Shown piece after piece: positions 36,952 through 45,888 of a DNA stretch of 64,000 nt; the stretch's first letter is position 1; the number at the start of each line of letters is the position of its first letter. The notes below the pieces were generated by a model, which saw nothing but the letters and a program-made list of their open reading frames with translations, made no database searches and was not told the origin of the DNA. The stretch is from Microvirga subterranea (GTDB lineage Bacteria > Pseudomonadota > Alphaproteobacteria > Rhizobiales > Beijerinckiaceae). The stretch lies in NCBI RefSeq assembly GCF_003350535.1, contig NZ_QQBB01000001.1, forward strand, positions 730,727-794,726, in the 5' to 3' direction. A program made the position numbers and the translations under genes.

Positions 36952-39900
36952 TCACACCGCTTTGATGAGGGTAAGGGCCGAGTCGAGATCCGGTTCCTTG
37001 AGCTCGTGGATGACCGGCCCGGAGGTCCAGACCAGGAAGGCCCGGACCCGTTTCCCCGGATAGATCTCCTGAAGGAGCGACCGGTAGAGGGCGAGCTGAG
37101 TCACGTAGGAGCGGGGCGGAGACTGACCGGGACTGGGCGGCCGGGCCGTGGTCTTGAAGTCGGCCACGATCACCTCGTCGCCCGAAACCGCCAGCCGGTC
37201 GATCTGGCCCGACACCATGATCGGCCCATCCGGGGTCGGGACCTGCCCGGCGATGGGCGCCTCCGCCCGGGAGCCGGGGCCGAACAAAGGCTTCAGGTCC
37301 GCATGGTCCAATACCCCGAGCGCATGGGCGACCACCGCCTCGCGCAGGTCTTCCCGCAGGCGCGGGGCGCGGGCCTTCACGTAGGATCGCGCCATGGTCT
37401 CCCGGTGCTCGGCGCCCAGGCTCGGCAGCCGTTCCAGCAGGGCATGGACCAGGGTGCCGCGCAGGCGGGCGTCGGGCGCATAGGGACCGTCGCCGGGCCG
37501 CGCCAGCCGGTCCGCCGCGCCGAGCGCGCTCGACGGTCGGATCGGGGGCAGGGGCTCCGGTTCGGGGGCTGCCGGCAGGGTCAGCCAGTCGGGGATCTCG
37601 ATGGGGCCTGAGACCGGCGCCTCGGCATCGACTGGGGGCCGGGCCAGCGGAGCGCCTTCGCGCCAGATCTCGATCGGCCCATAGGGCGCCTCGGCGAGCT
37701 CGAGGCCGCCCGCCTTCTGCACGAGGCCGTGGCGAATCATCTCGCACCAGGCCTCCTGCGGCGAATCCTTGCGGCCGGTGAGATAGGGGGCGATCACCAG
37801 CCGGTCCTTGGCGCGGGTCATGGCCACGTAGAGCAGGCGGTTGTGCTCCTCGTGGCCCTTGGCGTGCAGGGCCTCGCGGGCCTGCGCCATCACGTCGGAA
37901 TCGTAAGACTTGCCGGGGGACCAGACTGGAACGGTCTCCCCGAACCGGGTCGGCAGCTGCAGCAGCGGCGGATCGCGGCCCAGCACCTCGCAGCCGTCGA
38001 TGAGGATCACGATCGGCGCCTCGAGGCCCTTGGCCCCGTGCACGGTCATGACCCGCACCTCGTTGTTCACCGAATCGAGGTCGCGCTTGATGGTGTGGGA
38101 GGCGGATTCGAACCGGTTGAGGAAGACCGTCAGCGAGGGCGTCTCGGTCGTTTCCGACTGGTGCGCGAAGCACAAGAAGGCATCGATGGCGTCGCCCGCT
38201 TCGCTGCCGAGCCGCGCCACGAGCTGCGAGCGCCCGCCGCGGGGTCCGAGCAGCGTGGCGAAGAACCCGAAGGGTCCGTGCTCGCGGGCAAGCTCCTGCC
38301 AGGCGCCGAGAGCCTCGAGGCCGCGTCGCGCGGCCCCGTCGCCGGCTCCCGCGTGGCGCTCCAGGGCGGCGAGCAGGGATTCGTCGTCCGCCCGGTAGGC
38401 CGCGATGCGGATCAGGTCGTCGTCGGTCAGGCCCACGAGGGGCGATTTCAGGGCCGTCGCGAGGGTTAGGTCGTCCTCGGGCAGCAGCGCCGCGCGGCCC
38501 GCGGCCACGAGGTCGAGCACGGCGATGTGCTCGCCGATGTTGAGCCGGTCGGCGCCCGCCACCGGCACGCCGGCCTCCTTGAGGGCCCGGATCACCGCCT
38601 CGAAGGCGGCGCCGCGCTTTCTGACCAGCACCAGCACGTCGCCGGCGGACCAGACGCGACCCGTCTCGTCGCCCTTGGTGGTCCAGCACTTCACCGCCTG
38701 CGCAACCCGGCGCGCGACCACCACGGGCGGGGATTGCTGTTCGGCCTGATCGACCGGGAGCACCCAGGCCTCCGGCTCCTCCTCCTCGGCGGGCGTTTCG
38801 GTCGGCCACAGCTCCACGAGGCCCGGCGCGTGCGGGCGGGCGCTCTCGTGCACGGTGCCGACGGCCTGGTCCTCGAAGGACAGGCCGCGGAAGTGCCGGT
38901 CGACCGCAAAGGTCGCGTCGACCGCCGACAGCACGGCCTTTGCGGAGCGAAACGAGACGGTGAGGCGCACGTCCTCGAACGGCAGCTCCGCCGCGAGCAC
39001 CTTGCGCGACCAGGTCTGCCGGCTCGATTCGAATTCCTGCGGGGCCGCACCCTGGAAACCATAGATCGACTGCTTGGGATCACCCACCGCGAAGAGCGTG
39101 CGCACGCGCCTTCCCTGCGCCCCGAAGCCTGCCGTGAAGTCCTCGGTGATCCGGCGCAGGATCTCCCATTGCTCGGGGTTCGTGTCCTGCGCCTCGTCGA
39201 CCAGCACGTGGTCGATGCCGCGATCGAGCTTGTACAGCACCCAGGCCGCATCCCCGCGCGAGAGCAACGCCAGGGTCTTGTCGATGAGGTCCTGGAAGTC
39301 GAGGGCGCCGAGCCGCGCCTTGGCTTCGTCCACGCGCCGGCTGATCTCGGCCGCGAGCGTGAACAAGGCCGTCGTACGCTCGAAGGCGCGGGCGCCTTTC
39401 CGCTTCTCGATGAGCCGCCAGATGCGCTGCTGCTCGTCGAGGAGCCTTTCCTTCAGGGCGGGATCGACCGACTTGGTGACGAGGCGCGATTCCGCGCGCG
39501 GCGTCCAGTCGGACTCCTTCAGGAAAACGGTGAGGTAATGCGCGAGCTTCTCGTCCGGACTGGCGGCCTCCGACGCCTTGATGAAGGAGGCGGCGCGCTC
39601 CTGGTCGGTGGCCTTGCCGCGCAGGAGCTCCTGGGCGATGCCGGGCCAGCTCTCCGGCTTGATGCCGCCTTCGAGCATGAGCTGCTCGATGCCTTTGATC
39701 GTTTCGTCTTCGCCGAGCCCGAGCTCCTTTCGCAGCAGCGCAGGGCCGTCGACGCGATGGAGAAACGTCTTGCAGCGCATGGCGGCATTGAGGGCCGCCG
39801 TCAGCGCATCGCCCGCCGCTTCCACGCTCACGAGGTCGAGTGCCGCGGCGAGCTCCGGATAATTGCCGCTCGAGGCGTCCGCCAGCACGTTGGCCATGGC

Positions 39901-40386
39901 CTGCGCCAGCATCTCGTCGGTCTGGCTCTCGTCGAGCACGGCAAAGCGCGCGGGCACGTTGGCCTCGAAGGGCACGAGGTGCAGCAGCCGCTCGCAGAAG
40001 GCGTGGATGGTGTCGATCTTCAGGCCGCCGGGCGTCTCCACCGCGCGGGCGAAGAGGGTGCGGGCGAGGCGGACCTGCTGACGCGTCGGGCGTTCGCCCT
40101 CCAGTTCCGTCAGCTCCTTGACGAGGCTCTCCTCGTCGAGCGTCACCCATTTGCCGAGGCGCTCGAAGACGCGGATCGCCATGTTGGCGGCGGCTGCCTT
40201 GGTGAAGGTGAGGCAGAGGATGCGCCCGGGCGGTGAACCCGCGAGCAGCAGGCGCACGACCCGGTCGGTGAGCACTTTGGTCTTGCCGGCGCCCGCATTG
40301 GCCGACACCCAGGCGGAGGCGCGCGGGTTGGCGGCGCGGCGCTGGGCCTCGCGGGTGTAGTCGGGAATGACGAGATCGTGGCTCAT
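36952..40386 (-). CDS. addA: Double-strand break repair helicase-nuclease AddA
   Basis: 1144 residues from MSHDLVIPDYTREAQRRAAN, overlapping addB by 4 bp. UvrD-type helicase motifs are in order: Walker A NAGAGKTKVL (about 30-39), motif II VDEAQDTNPEQWEIL, motif III VGDPKQSIYGFQGA, motif V TVHGAKGLEAPIVIL and motif VI YVAMTRAKDRL. The C-terminal RecB-type nuclease has GQIDRLA, VADFKTTARPP and TQLALYRSLL. With AddB it resects double-strand ends for RecA loading, replacing RecBCD. Confidence 0.96.
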   Translation of the reverse strand: MSHDLVIPDYTREAQRRAANPRASAWVSANAGAGKTKVLTDRVVRLLLAGSPPGRILCLTFTKAAAANMAIRVFERLGKWVTLDEESLVKELTELEGERPTRQQVRLARTLFARAVETPGGLKIDTIHAFCERLLHLVPFEANVPARFAVLDESQTDEMLAQAMANVLADASSGNYPELAAALDLVSVEAAGDALTAALNAAMRCKTFLHRVDGPALLRKELGLGEDETIKGIEQLMLEGGIKPESWPGIAQELLRGKATDQERAASFIKASEAASPDEKLAHYLTVFLKESDWTPRAESRLVTKSVDPALKERLLDEQQRIWRLIEKRKGARAFERTTALFTLAAEISRRVDEAKARLGALDFQDLIDKTLALLSRGDAAWVLYKLDRGIDHVLVDEAQDTNPEQWEILRRITEDFTAGFGAQGRRVRTLFAVGDPKQSIYGFQGAAPQEFESSRQTWSRKVLAAELPFEDVRLTVSFRSAKAVLSAVDATFAVDRHFRGLSFEDQAVGTVHESARPHAPGLVELWPTETPAEEEEPEAWVLPVDQAEQQSPPVVVARRVAQAVKCWTTKGDETGRVWSAGDVLVLVRKRGAAFEAVIRALKEAGVPVAGADRLNIGEHIAVLDLVAAGRAALLPEDDLTLATALKSPLVGLTDDDLIRIAAYRADDESLLAALERHAGAGDGAARRGLEALGAWQELAREHGPFGFFATLLGPRGGRSQLVARLGSEAGDAIDAFLCFAHQSETTETPSLTVFLNRFESASHTIKRDLDSVNNEVRVMTVHGAKGLEAPIVILIDGCEVLGRDPPLLQLPTRFGETVPVWSPGKSYDSDVMAQAREALHAKGHEEHNRLLYVAMTRAKDRLVIAPYLTGRKDSPQEAWCEMIRHGLVQKAGGLELAEAPYGPIEIWREGAPLARPPVDAEAPVSGPIEIPDWLTLPAAPEPEPLPPIRPSSALGAADRLARPGDGPYAPDARLRGTLVHALLERLPSLGAEHRETMARSYVKARAPRLREDLREAVVAHALGVLDHADLKPLFGPGSRAEAPIAGQVPTPDGPIMVSGQIDRLAVSGDEVIVADFKTTARPPSPGQSPPRSYVTQLALYRSLLQEIYPGKRVRAFLVWTSGPVIHELKEPDLDSALTLIKAV

Positions 40387-43300
40387 TCGAAGCCCTCGCC
40401 GCCGCCCGCGCTCGCGAGCGACCATTCCTTCACGCGGGCCAAGTGGTCGTATTCGGAGAAGCGGCGCGCATATTTCGGGAAGGGCCGCGAGACGTAAGGA
40501 GCCTCGCCCTTGGCGTAGCGCGCGATCATGCCCTCGAACCGGCGGCGATGCTCCTCCACGATCTCAGGGACCGAACGCTCCTCGTCGCGACCCGGCTTGA
40601 TCTCGCGCGGCCTGATCGGCTCACGTCCGCCGGTGGTGTGGATGTAGATGAGGTCCGGGGTCTCCTTGGCGGCCGGCATGCCCTTGAAGGCGCCCTTCAT
40701 CAGCATCACGGCCTCGAGCGTCAGCTGCGGCGAGAAGCCCGCATAGACCTCGCGCACGCCGGGCGGCTGGCCGGTCTTGAAGTCGATGATGGTGAAGCCG
40801 CCGTCGCGCCTATGCTCGATCCGGTCGGCGCGGGCGCGCAAGGTGAACACGCTGCCGTCGGCGAGCGGGATCGGCAGCTTGCCGGAACGCTCGGCATAGA
40901 CCTCCACGAGGTCGGGGCGGCGCGCCTGCTCCCACACCACGAACTCGGTGGCGAGACGCGTGAAGCGCGGCCACCATTCCGCGTAGAGCTCCGGGTAAGC
41001 CTCGGCGATGTCGGCGAAGGCTTCCGTGCCGCGGGAGAGCAGGTCTTCGAGCGCATGCGCGGGCAGCGCCTTCGGATAGGCTTCCGCGAAGCCGCCGAGC
41101 ACGTCGTGGATGATCGTGCCCCGGTCGGCCGCGCTCGGGCCCACCGCGATGGCATCGAGCGCGTCCAGCTTGAGGATGTGGCGGGCGAAGATCGAATAGG
41201 GGTCGCGCACCAGCGTCTCGATCTCGGTGACGCTCAAGGTGCGCGGGAACAGCGCCGGATCGGGCTTCGGCCGCGGGCGGGGCAGGGGAGCGGCCGGCTT
41301 CGGTGTGTCGAGATGGCGCGCGAGGCGGCGGTAGCGGTCGCCGGCCTTGATCATCTCGGCCCAAACGTCCTTGCCCGTGAAGGCCTTGAGGCGCTGGAGG
41401 AAGCGCGAGGGCACCATGGGCGAGCCGTCGCGCTTGTGGGCGCGGGTGATCACCACGTCGCGGGTGCCGAGCGCCTGCACGAAATCGTGCGCGGTCTGGC
41501 CGATGCGGCGCTCGGGCGGCGCAAGGCCCACGCGGGCCCGCATGGGCCGGTTGAGGAACGCGTCCGTGACCGTGCGCGGCGGCCAGGTGCCTTCGTCGAG
41601 CCCGCCGAGCACCACCCGGTCCACCGTCAGGAGGCGCGCCTCCAGGAGGCCGAGGATCTTGAGGCGGCGATGGGTCGAGCGCGGCGACGGGCTCAAGGTG
41701 CGCTGCTTGGCAAGCGCCGTGAAGAAGGTCGGGTAATCGACGAAGCGGCCTTCGAGCGGATGCCCTTCCTCCTCGCGGATGTCCGAATGCGCCAGGTCGT
41801 CGAAGAGGGCCGCCACCGCTTCGAGCGAGGAATCGGGATCGACGATTTCGCCTTCGTCATCAGGGAGCGAGATCAGCAGGTCGAAGCTGCGGCGATGCTC
41901 CTCCGTCAGGGCCATCAGGTCGAGACGACCCTCGCCGTGCGCGGCGGGCGTGAAGCCCTCGAAGGCGAGGCCGAGACGCTGCAGCAGCTCATCGGCGAGG
42001 TCCCAGTCCTCGTCGGCCAGGCGCGCCTCCGGACGCGGGGTGCGGTGGTTCTTCTCGGCTCTGCGTGTCGCCAGGGCCGTGCGGATGCCCTCGACCCCTT
42101 GAGCCGGCGCGGGGCCGCGCAGCACGCCGATCTCAAGCACGCTCGCGGCCCGCTCCACGTTCGTGCGCGGCATGCCGAGCCGTACCAGCGGATGGGCCAG
42201 GAGCGCCAGCAGCCGGATCGGCCGCAGATCGTCGGCGGCCGCTTCCGCCGCGAGGCGCGCAAGGCGGCCGGCGGGTGTGTCGGAGAGCGGGATGCCGGCG
42301 GAATCCTCCACCGCCAGACCCCAGCGGGCGAGTTCCGCCGTGACGCGCGTGGCGAGCGCACGGTCCGGCGTGACGAGCGCCGCCGTGCGGCCCGGATGCG
42401 CGATGGTCTCGCGCAGCGCGACGGCGATGGACAACGCCTCCTCGCGCTCGTCAGCGGCTTCCACGATGGCAAGCCCCGCGCAGCTGCTCTCGCTCAAGGC
42501 GATGCGCTCCTCCGGCGCGATCAGGGACCAGCGGTCCGTCGTGTCGGCGGGGCGCAAAGCCTCCGAGAGCAGATGGTTGCGGGCGCGCGCCTGCTCGGGC
42601 ACCTCGCCCAGGATCGTGACGTCGGAGCGCTTCACGCGCAGATGCCTGTCGACGAGGCGGCGCAAGTTCGCCTGCGGATGGCCGTGCACCGGATCGGTCT
42701 CGTCATCGCCGACACCCCCGATGGTGGCCCAGCTCTCCTCGTCGAGATCCGTGTCGAGGCCGGGAAGCACTACGGCGCCCTTCGGCAGGCGCGCGATGGC
42801 GGCCATGAGGGTGGCGGTCGCCGGCACCGAGCCGGTGGAGCCCGCCACGATGATCGGATTTGCCGGGTTGTCGCGCGACAGCCGCCGCGCCTCGGCCTCG
42901 ATCAGGGCGACGCGGCGATGGGCCGGGTCGCTCGCCTGCCGCTCGGCCAGGATCATGGGCCAGTTCTCGCTGGCGATCTGCACGAAGTGCCGGGTGATGC
43001 GGAAATACTCGGAGAAGTCCGTGTCGACCGCGAGCTCCAGGGCGTGCCAGTCGATGCCTTCCGTCGTGAAGGCGTCCATCAGGGTTTCGAGATCGCCCGC
43101 GAGCCCTACCGCGTCGGCGGGCGAGGCCGGCACCATGAAAGGGACGCCGGGGCCGAGCTGCAGCAGGCTGCGGTCCACTTGCGCCGACCAGCGCTGCACG
43201 AGCCGGGTGAGGATGAGGCGCCGCTCCAGGGGCGGGATCGGCGGCTTGAGGGAGGCGGCCTCTTCCAGCGGCGTGCCCTCGAGCCCCGTCAGCTCGAACT

Positions 43301-43553
43301 CGGCCTCGTCGGTCTCCCCCAACGGTACGATCCGGGGCAGGAGCTGCGCCCTGCCTTCGCCGCTCTCCGCCAGCAGGGCGATCAGCGCGCGGGCGGCGCG
43401 GCGGGTCGGCACATAGATCGTGACGTCGGCGAGCGCCGCAGGATCGTCGGGCAGGGGACCGACCAGACGACCGTCGACCAATGCCTCCACCAGGGTCGGC
43501 AGGAAGGCGCAACCCGGGGGGATCGAAAAGACGTTGGCCGTGTGACGCGACAC
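40383..43553 (-). CDS. addB: Double-strand break repair protein AddB
   Basis: 1056 residues. The N-terminal helicase-like half has degenerate motifs, as in the alphaproteobacterial AddB family. The C-terminal nuclease domain keeps the catalytic Asp-x-Lys as FTIIDFKTGQPPG, with SPQLTLEAVML. The FADVAEAY-like region and RPKPDPALFPRTLSVTEIE precede it. It partners with AddA, whose start it overlaps by 4 bp (ATGA). It lies 9 bp after the nucleotidyltransferase gene, so the whole string from divL to addA may be one transcription unit. Confidence 0.94.
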   Translation of the reverse strand: MSRHTANVFSIPPGCAFLPTLVEALVDGRLVGPLPDDPAALADVTIYVPTRRAARALIALLAESGEGRAQLLPRIVPLGETDEAEFELTGLEGTPLEEAASLKPPIPPLERRLILTRLVQRWSAQVDRSLLQLGPGVPFMVPASPADAVGLAGDLETLMDAFTTEGIDWHALELAVDTDFSEYFRITRHFVQIASENWPMILAERQASDPAHRRVALIEAEARRLSRDNPANPIIVAGSTGSVPATATLMAAIARLPKGAVVLPGLDTDLDEESWATIGGVGDDETDPVHGHPQANLRRLVDRHLRVKRSDVTILGEVPEQARARNHLLSEALRPADTTDRWSLIAPEERIALSESSCAGLAIVEAADEREEALSIAVALRETIAHPGRTAALVTPDRALATRVTAELARWGLAVEDSAGIPLSDTPAGRLARLAAEAAADDLRPIRLLALLAHPLVRLGMPRTNVERAASVLEIGVLRGPAPAQGVEGIRTALATRRAEKNHRTPRPEARLADEDWDLADELLQRLGLAFEGFTPAAHGEGRLDLMALTEEHRRSFDLLISLPDDEGEIVDPDSSLEAVAALFDDLAHSDIREEEGHPLEGRFVDYPTFFTALAKQRTLSPSPRSTHRRLKILGLLEARLLTVDRVVLGGLDEGTWPPRTVTDAFLNRPMRARVGLAPPERRIGQTAHDFVQALGTRDVVITRAHKRDGSPMVPSRFLQRLKAFTGKDVWAEMIKAGDRYRRLARHLDTPKPAAPLPRPRPKPDPALFPRTLSVTEIETLVRDPYSIFARHILKLDALDAIAVGPSAADRGTIIHDVLGGFAEAYPKALPAHALEDLLSRGTEAFADIAEAYPELYAEWWPRFTRLATEFVVWEQARRPDLVEVYAERSGKLPIPLADGSVFTLRARADRIEHRRDGGFTIIDFKTGQPPGVREVYAGFSPQLTLEAVMLMKGAFKGMPAAKETPDLIYIHTTGGREPIRPREIKPGRDEERSVPEIVEEHRRRFEGMIARYAKGEAPYVSRPFPKYARRFSEYDHLARVKEWSLASAGGGEGFE

Positions 43554-43562
43554 CGAAAATCC

Positions 43563-44291
43563 TCACCGCAGGCTGGCGGCAAGGCATTTTTCCGCCACAG
43601 GGATCGCCTGCGGTTCACCAACATGCAGCCACTGACCGTCAAGCTGCAACCCGTAGAGTCGCTCCCGGGCAATGGCGCGGTCGTAGAACAGATTGGCCGA
43701 AAACGGTCCTTCCGGGGTGTCGGCGACCATCTCGGGCTTCACGACGGCGACGCCGGCGTAGACGAACGGCACGGTCTCCTGGTCGCCCCTGCGGCGGCGC
43801 AGGCGTCCGTCCGGATCCATGCTGAAATCGCCGCGTCCCTCGTAGCCGACGCTTGTGGACAAAGGCGCCACGAGCATCAGGACGTCCATCCGCTCCGGAT
43901 CCCAGGCGTCCAGGAGGCGCCTCAGGTTGGGCCTTTCGCCCTCGACCCAGATCGAATCGGAGTTGAAGGTGATGAACGGATTTTGCCCCAGAAGCGGCAG
44001 GGCCTTCTTCACGCCGCCGCCCGTTTCCAGCACCGCGTCGCGCTCGTCCGACACCACGATGTGCGGCATTTTGCGTGTGCGTAAGTGGTCCTCGAGCATA
44101 TCGGCGAAGTGATGGACGTTCACCACGACGCGCTCCATGCCGGCCTCGTGCAGCCGGTCGAGAGCGAAATCGATCAGCGTGCGGCCGCCGACCTTCACGA
44201 GCGGCTTCGGCATCGTGGCGGTGATCGGCATCATGCGCTTGCCCAACCCGGCGGCAAGGACGATGGCGGTTCTGGGCGAAGGCGCGGTCAA
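43563..44291 (-). CDS. murU: Nucleotidyltransferase, MurU-like (N-acetylmuramate 1-phosphate uridylyltransferase)
   Basis: 242 residues. The nucleotide-binding signature AIVLAAGLGKRMMPITATMPKPLVKVGG (residues 9-36; key residues AAGLGKRM and PKPLVKV) marks a sugar-phosphate nucleotidyltransferase. ITFNSDSIWVEG carries the metal-binding aspartate. In Pseudomonas putida, AmgK and MurU together convert MurNAc to UDP-MurNAc. Here the gene follows a TsaE-AmgK fusion gene by 17 bp, which strongly supports the MurU assignment and a role in peptidoglycan recycling. Confidence 0.85.
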   Translation of the reverse strand: MTAPSPRTAIVLAAGLGKRMMPITATMPKPLVKVGGRTLIDFALDRLHEAGMERVVVNVHHFADMLEDHLRTRKMPHIVVSDERDAVLETGGGVKKALPLLGQNPFITFNSDSIWVEGERPNLRRLLDAWDPERMDVLMLVAPLSTSVGYEGRGDFSMDPDGRLRRRRGDQETVPFVYAGVAVVKPEMVADTPEGPFSANLFYDRAIARERLYGLQLDGQWLHVGEPQAIPVAEKCLAASLR

Positions 44292-44308
44292 GGCGGAGGG
44301 CTCTCGCT

Positions 44309-45880
44309 CTATTGGGAGGGATGGTCGTCCAGCGGGATCAGCCGCGGCAGGTAGGTCTCGTACCAGACCTTCAGCCTGCTCAGGGCCGGATGGGCCAGGT
44401 TGCGCATGAGATACGTCTCGATCCGCGGCAGGTGCCTCAGGTAATGGGGCTTCGCATCCCGCCGGTCGAGGCGGGCGAAGATGCCGAGGATCTTGGTGGC
44501 GCGCTGCGCCCCCATGATCGCGTAGGCGCGCGCGAAGGACGCGACGTCGAAATAAGGATCGGCCGCACGGCGCTCGCGCGCATAGAGACCGATGAGGCGC
44601 AGCTCGAGATCCGCCGGCACGGTGACGCGCGCATCCTGAAGAAGCGAGGCGACGTCGTAGGCGGGCGAGCCCAGCACCGCGTCCTGGAAGTCGATGAGCC
44701 CGACGCGGGCGAGGCCCTCGCGCTCAGGCAGCCAGATCAGGTTCGGGGAGTGGTAGTCGCGCAGGACCCAAGTCGTCGGACCCGCCAGGATTTCGCCGAG
44801 CGTCTCGGTCCAGAGATTGACGAATTCCGCGCGGGCGGAGCCGGAGAGCAGGTTGCCGATGATGTGCGGCACGTACCAGTCCGCCAAGAGCTCCACCTCG
44901 ATCAGCATCGCCTCGAGATCGTAGGGCGGAATCGGGTGCTCGTAGCCGTCCGCGACGGGCAGCACCTGCGGCAGGTTCATGCCGTGCAGCCGCACGAGAA
45001 GACGCGTCGCCTCGGCGTAGCGGTCGGGAATCGGTCCGTTCGCATCCACGAAGGGCTCCGAGCCCAGATCCTCGATGAGGAGCAGGCCCGCGTCGAGGTC
45101 CTCGCCGTAGATGGCCGGCGCGCTGAAGCCCAGCGCCCGCAGGCCCTTGTCCATGGCCACGAAGGCGTGGACCGTCTCGGCGAGCTTCGCGATCGTCGTG
45201 TAGGGCTTGCCGCGGCGCACCGGCGGGCCCACGGGCCGGGGCGGGGAGATCATCAGGAGCGCGGTCGAGCCGTCAGGCTTCACCAGGCGCTCGTAGGAGC
45301 GGATGACCGACGCGTCGCTCTGCATCGGCAGGCGCGCGGCGCCCGTCCAGCCGCAGCGCGCGACGAGGTTCTGGAAGGCTTTGAGGCGCATCAGCCGCGC
45401 CTCGAACGGGCCGAAGCCCGCAAGCGTCGCGATGCGGCCGCCGCCGGGCGCGAGATCGAGCCGGATGTCGAGATGCTCCTCCTTCAGGGCATCCTCGGCC
45501 CGCTCGGGCCACTCGACGAGCGCGACGGCGTTCTCCGTCGTCTCCTCCCAGCCGAGCTCCACGAGCTCGTCGCTGCCCGACAGGCGGTAGAAATCCGCGT
45601 GCACGATCGGGAATTTCAGGCCGTCATAAACCTGCATCAGCGTGAAGGTCGGGCTCGGGACCTCCAGCTCCGGATCGCCTGCGAGCGCCCGCACGAGGGC
45701 GCGGGCGAAGGTGGTCTTGCCGGCACCGAGGCCGCCCGAAAGGGTCACGAGGTCGCCGGAACGCAGCTCCTCGGCCACGATCCGCGCCAGGTGTTCCGTG
45801 GCGTCGTGGTCCGGTAGCGTCACGACCCAGACGGGCTGAGAGACGTAGTCCTCGGTCATCAGGGGCAATCCATTCACCAT
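44309..45880 (-). CDS. tsaE: TsaE (tRNA t6A synthesis ATPase) fused to an AmgK-like sugar kinase
   Basis: 523 residues with two domains. Residues 1-160 are TsaE: Walker A SGGLGAGKTTFARAL (about 48-62), then SPTFTLMQVYDG and HADFYRLSG. Residues 170-523 are an aminoglycoside-phosphotransferase-fold kinase with the catalytic loop LRDYHSPNLIWLP and metal-binding LIDFQDAVLGSPAYD, as in AmgK. TsaE powers N6-threonylcarbamoyladenosine formation in tRNA; AmgK phosphorylates MurNAc/GlcNAc at C1. The next gene is murU-like, completing the recycling pair. An internal ATG at codon 8 is an alternative start. It begins 8 bp after the divL stop codon. Confidence 0.88.
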   Translation of the reverse strand: MVNGLPLMTEDYVSQPVWVVTLPDHDATEHLARIVAEELRSGDLVTLSGGLGAGKTTFARALVRALAGDPELEVPSPTFTLMQVYDGLKFPIVHADFYRLSGSDELVELGWEETTENAVALVEWPERAEDALKEEHLDIRLDLAPGGGRIATLAGFGPFEARLMRLKAFQNLVARCGWTGAARLPMQSDASVIRSYERLVKPDGSTALLMISPPRPVGPPVRRGKPYTTIAKLAETVHAFVAMDKGLRALGFSAPAIYGEDLDAGLLLIEDLGSEPFVDANGPIPDRYAEATRLLVRLHGMNLPQVLPVADGYEHPIPPYDLEAMLIEVELLADWYVPHIIGNLLSGSARAEFVNLWTETLGEILAGPTTWVLRDYHSPNLIWLPEREGLARVGLIDFQDAVLGSPAYDVASLLQDARVTVPADLELRLIGLYARERRAADPYFDVASFARAYAIMGAQRATKILGIFARLDRRDAKPHYLRHLPRIETYLMRNLAHPALSRLKVWYETYLPRLIPLDDHPSQ

Positions 45881-45888
45881 CGCCGATC

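Noticed and set aside
40443-44084. 1213-codon plus-strand open frame opposite addB and murU
   Set aside because: It spans two real minus-strand genes, has no recognisable motif and is rich in Arg, Gly, Glu and His, as expected of a shadow frame.
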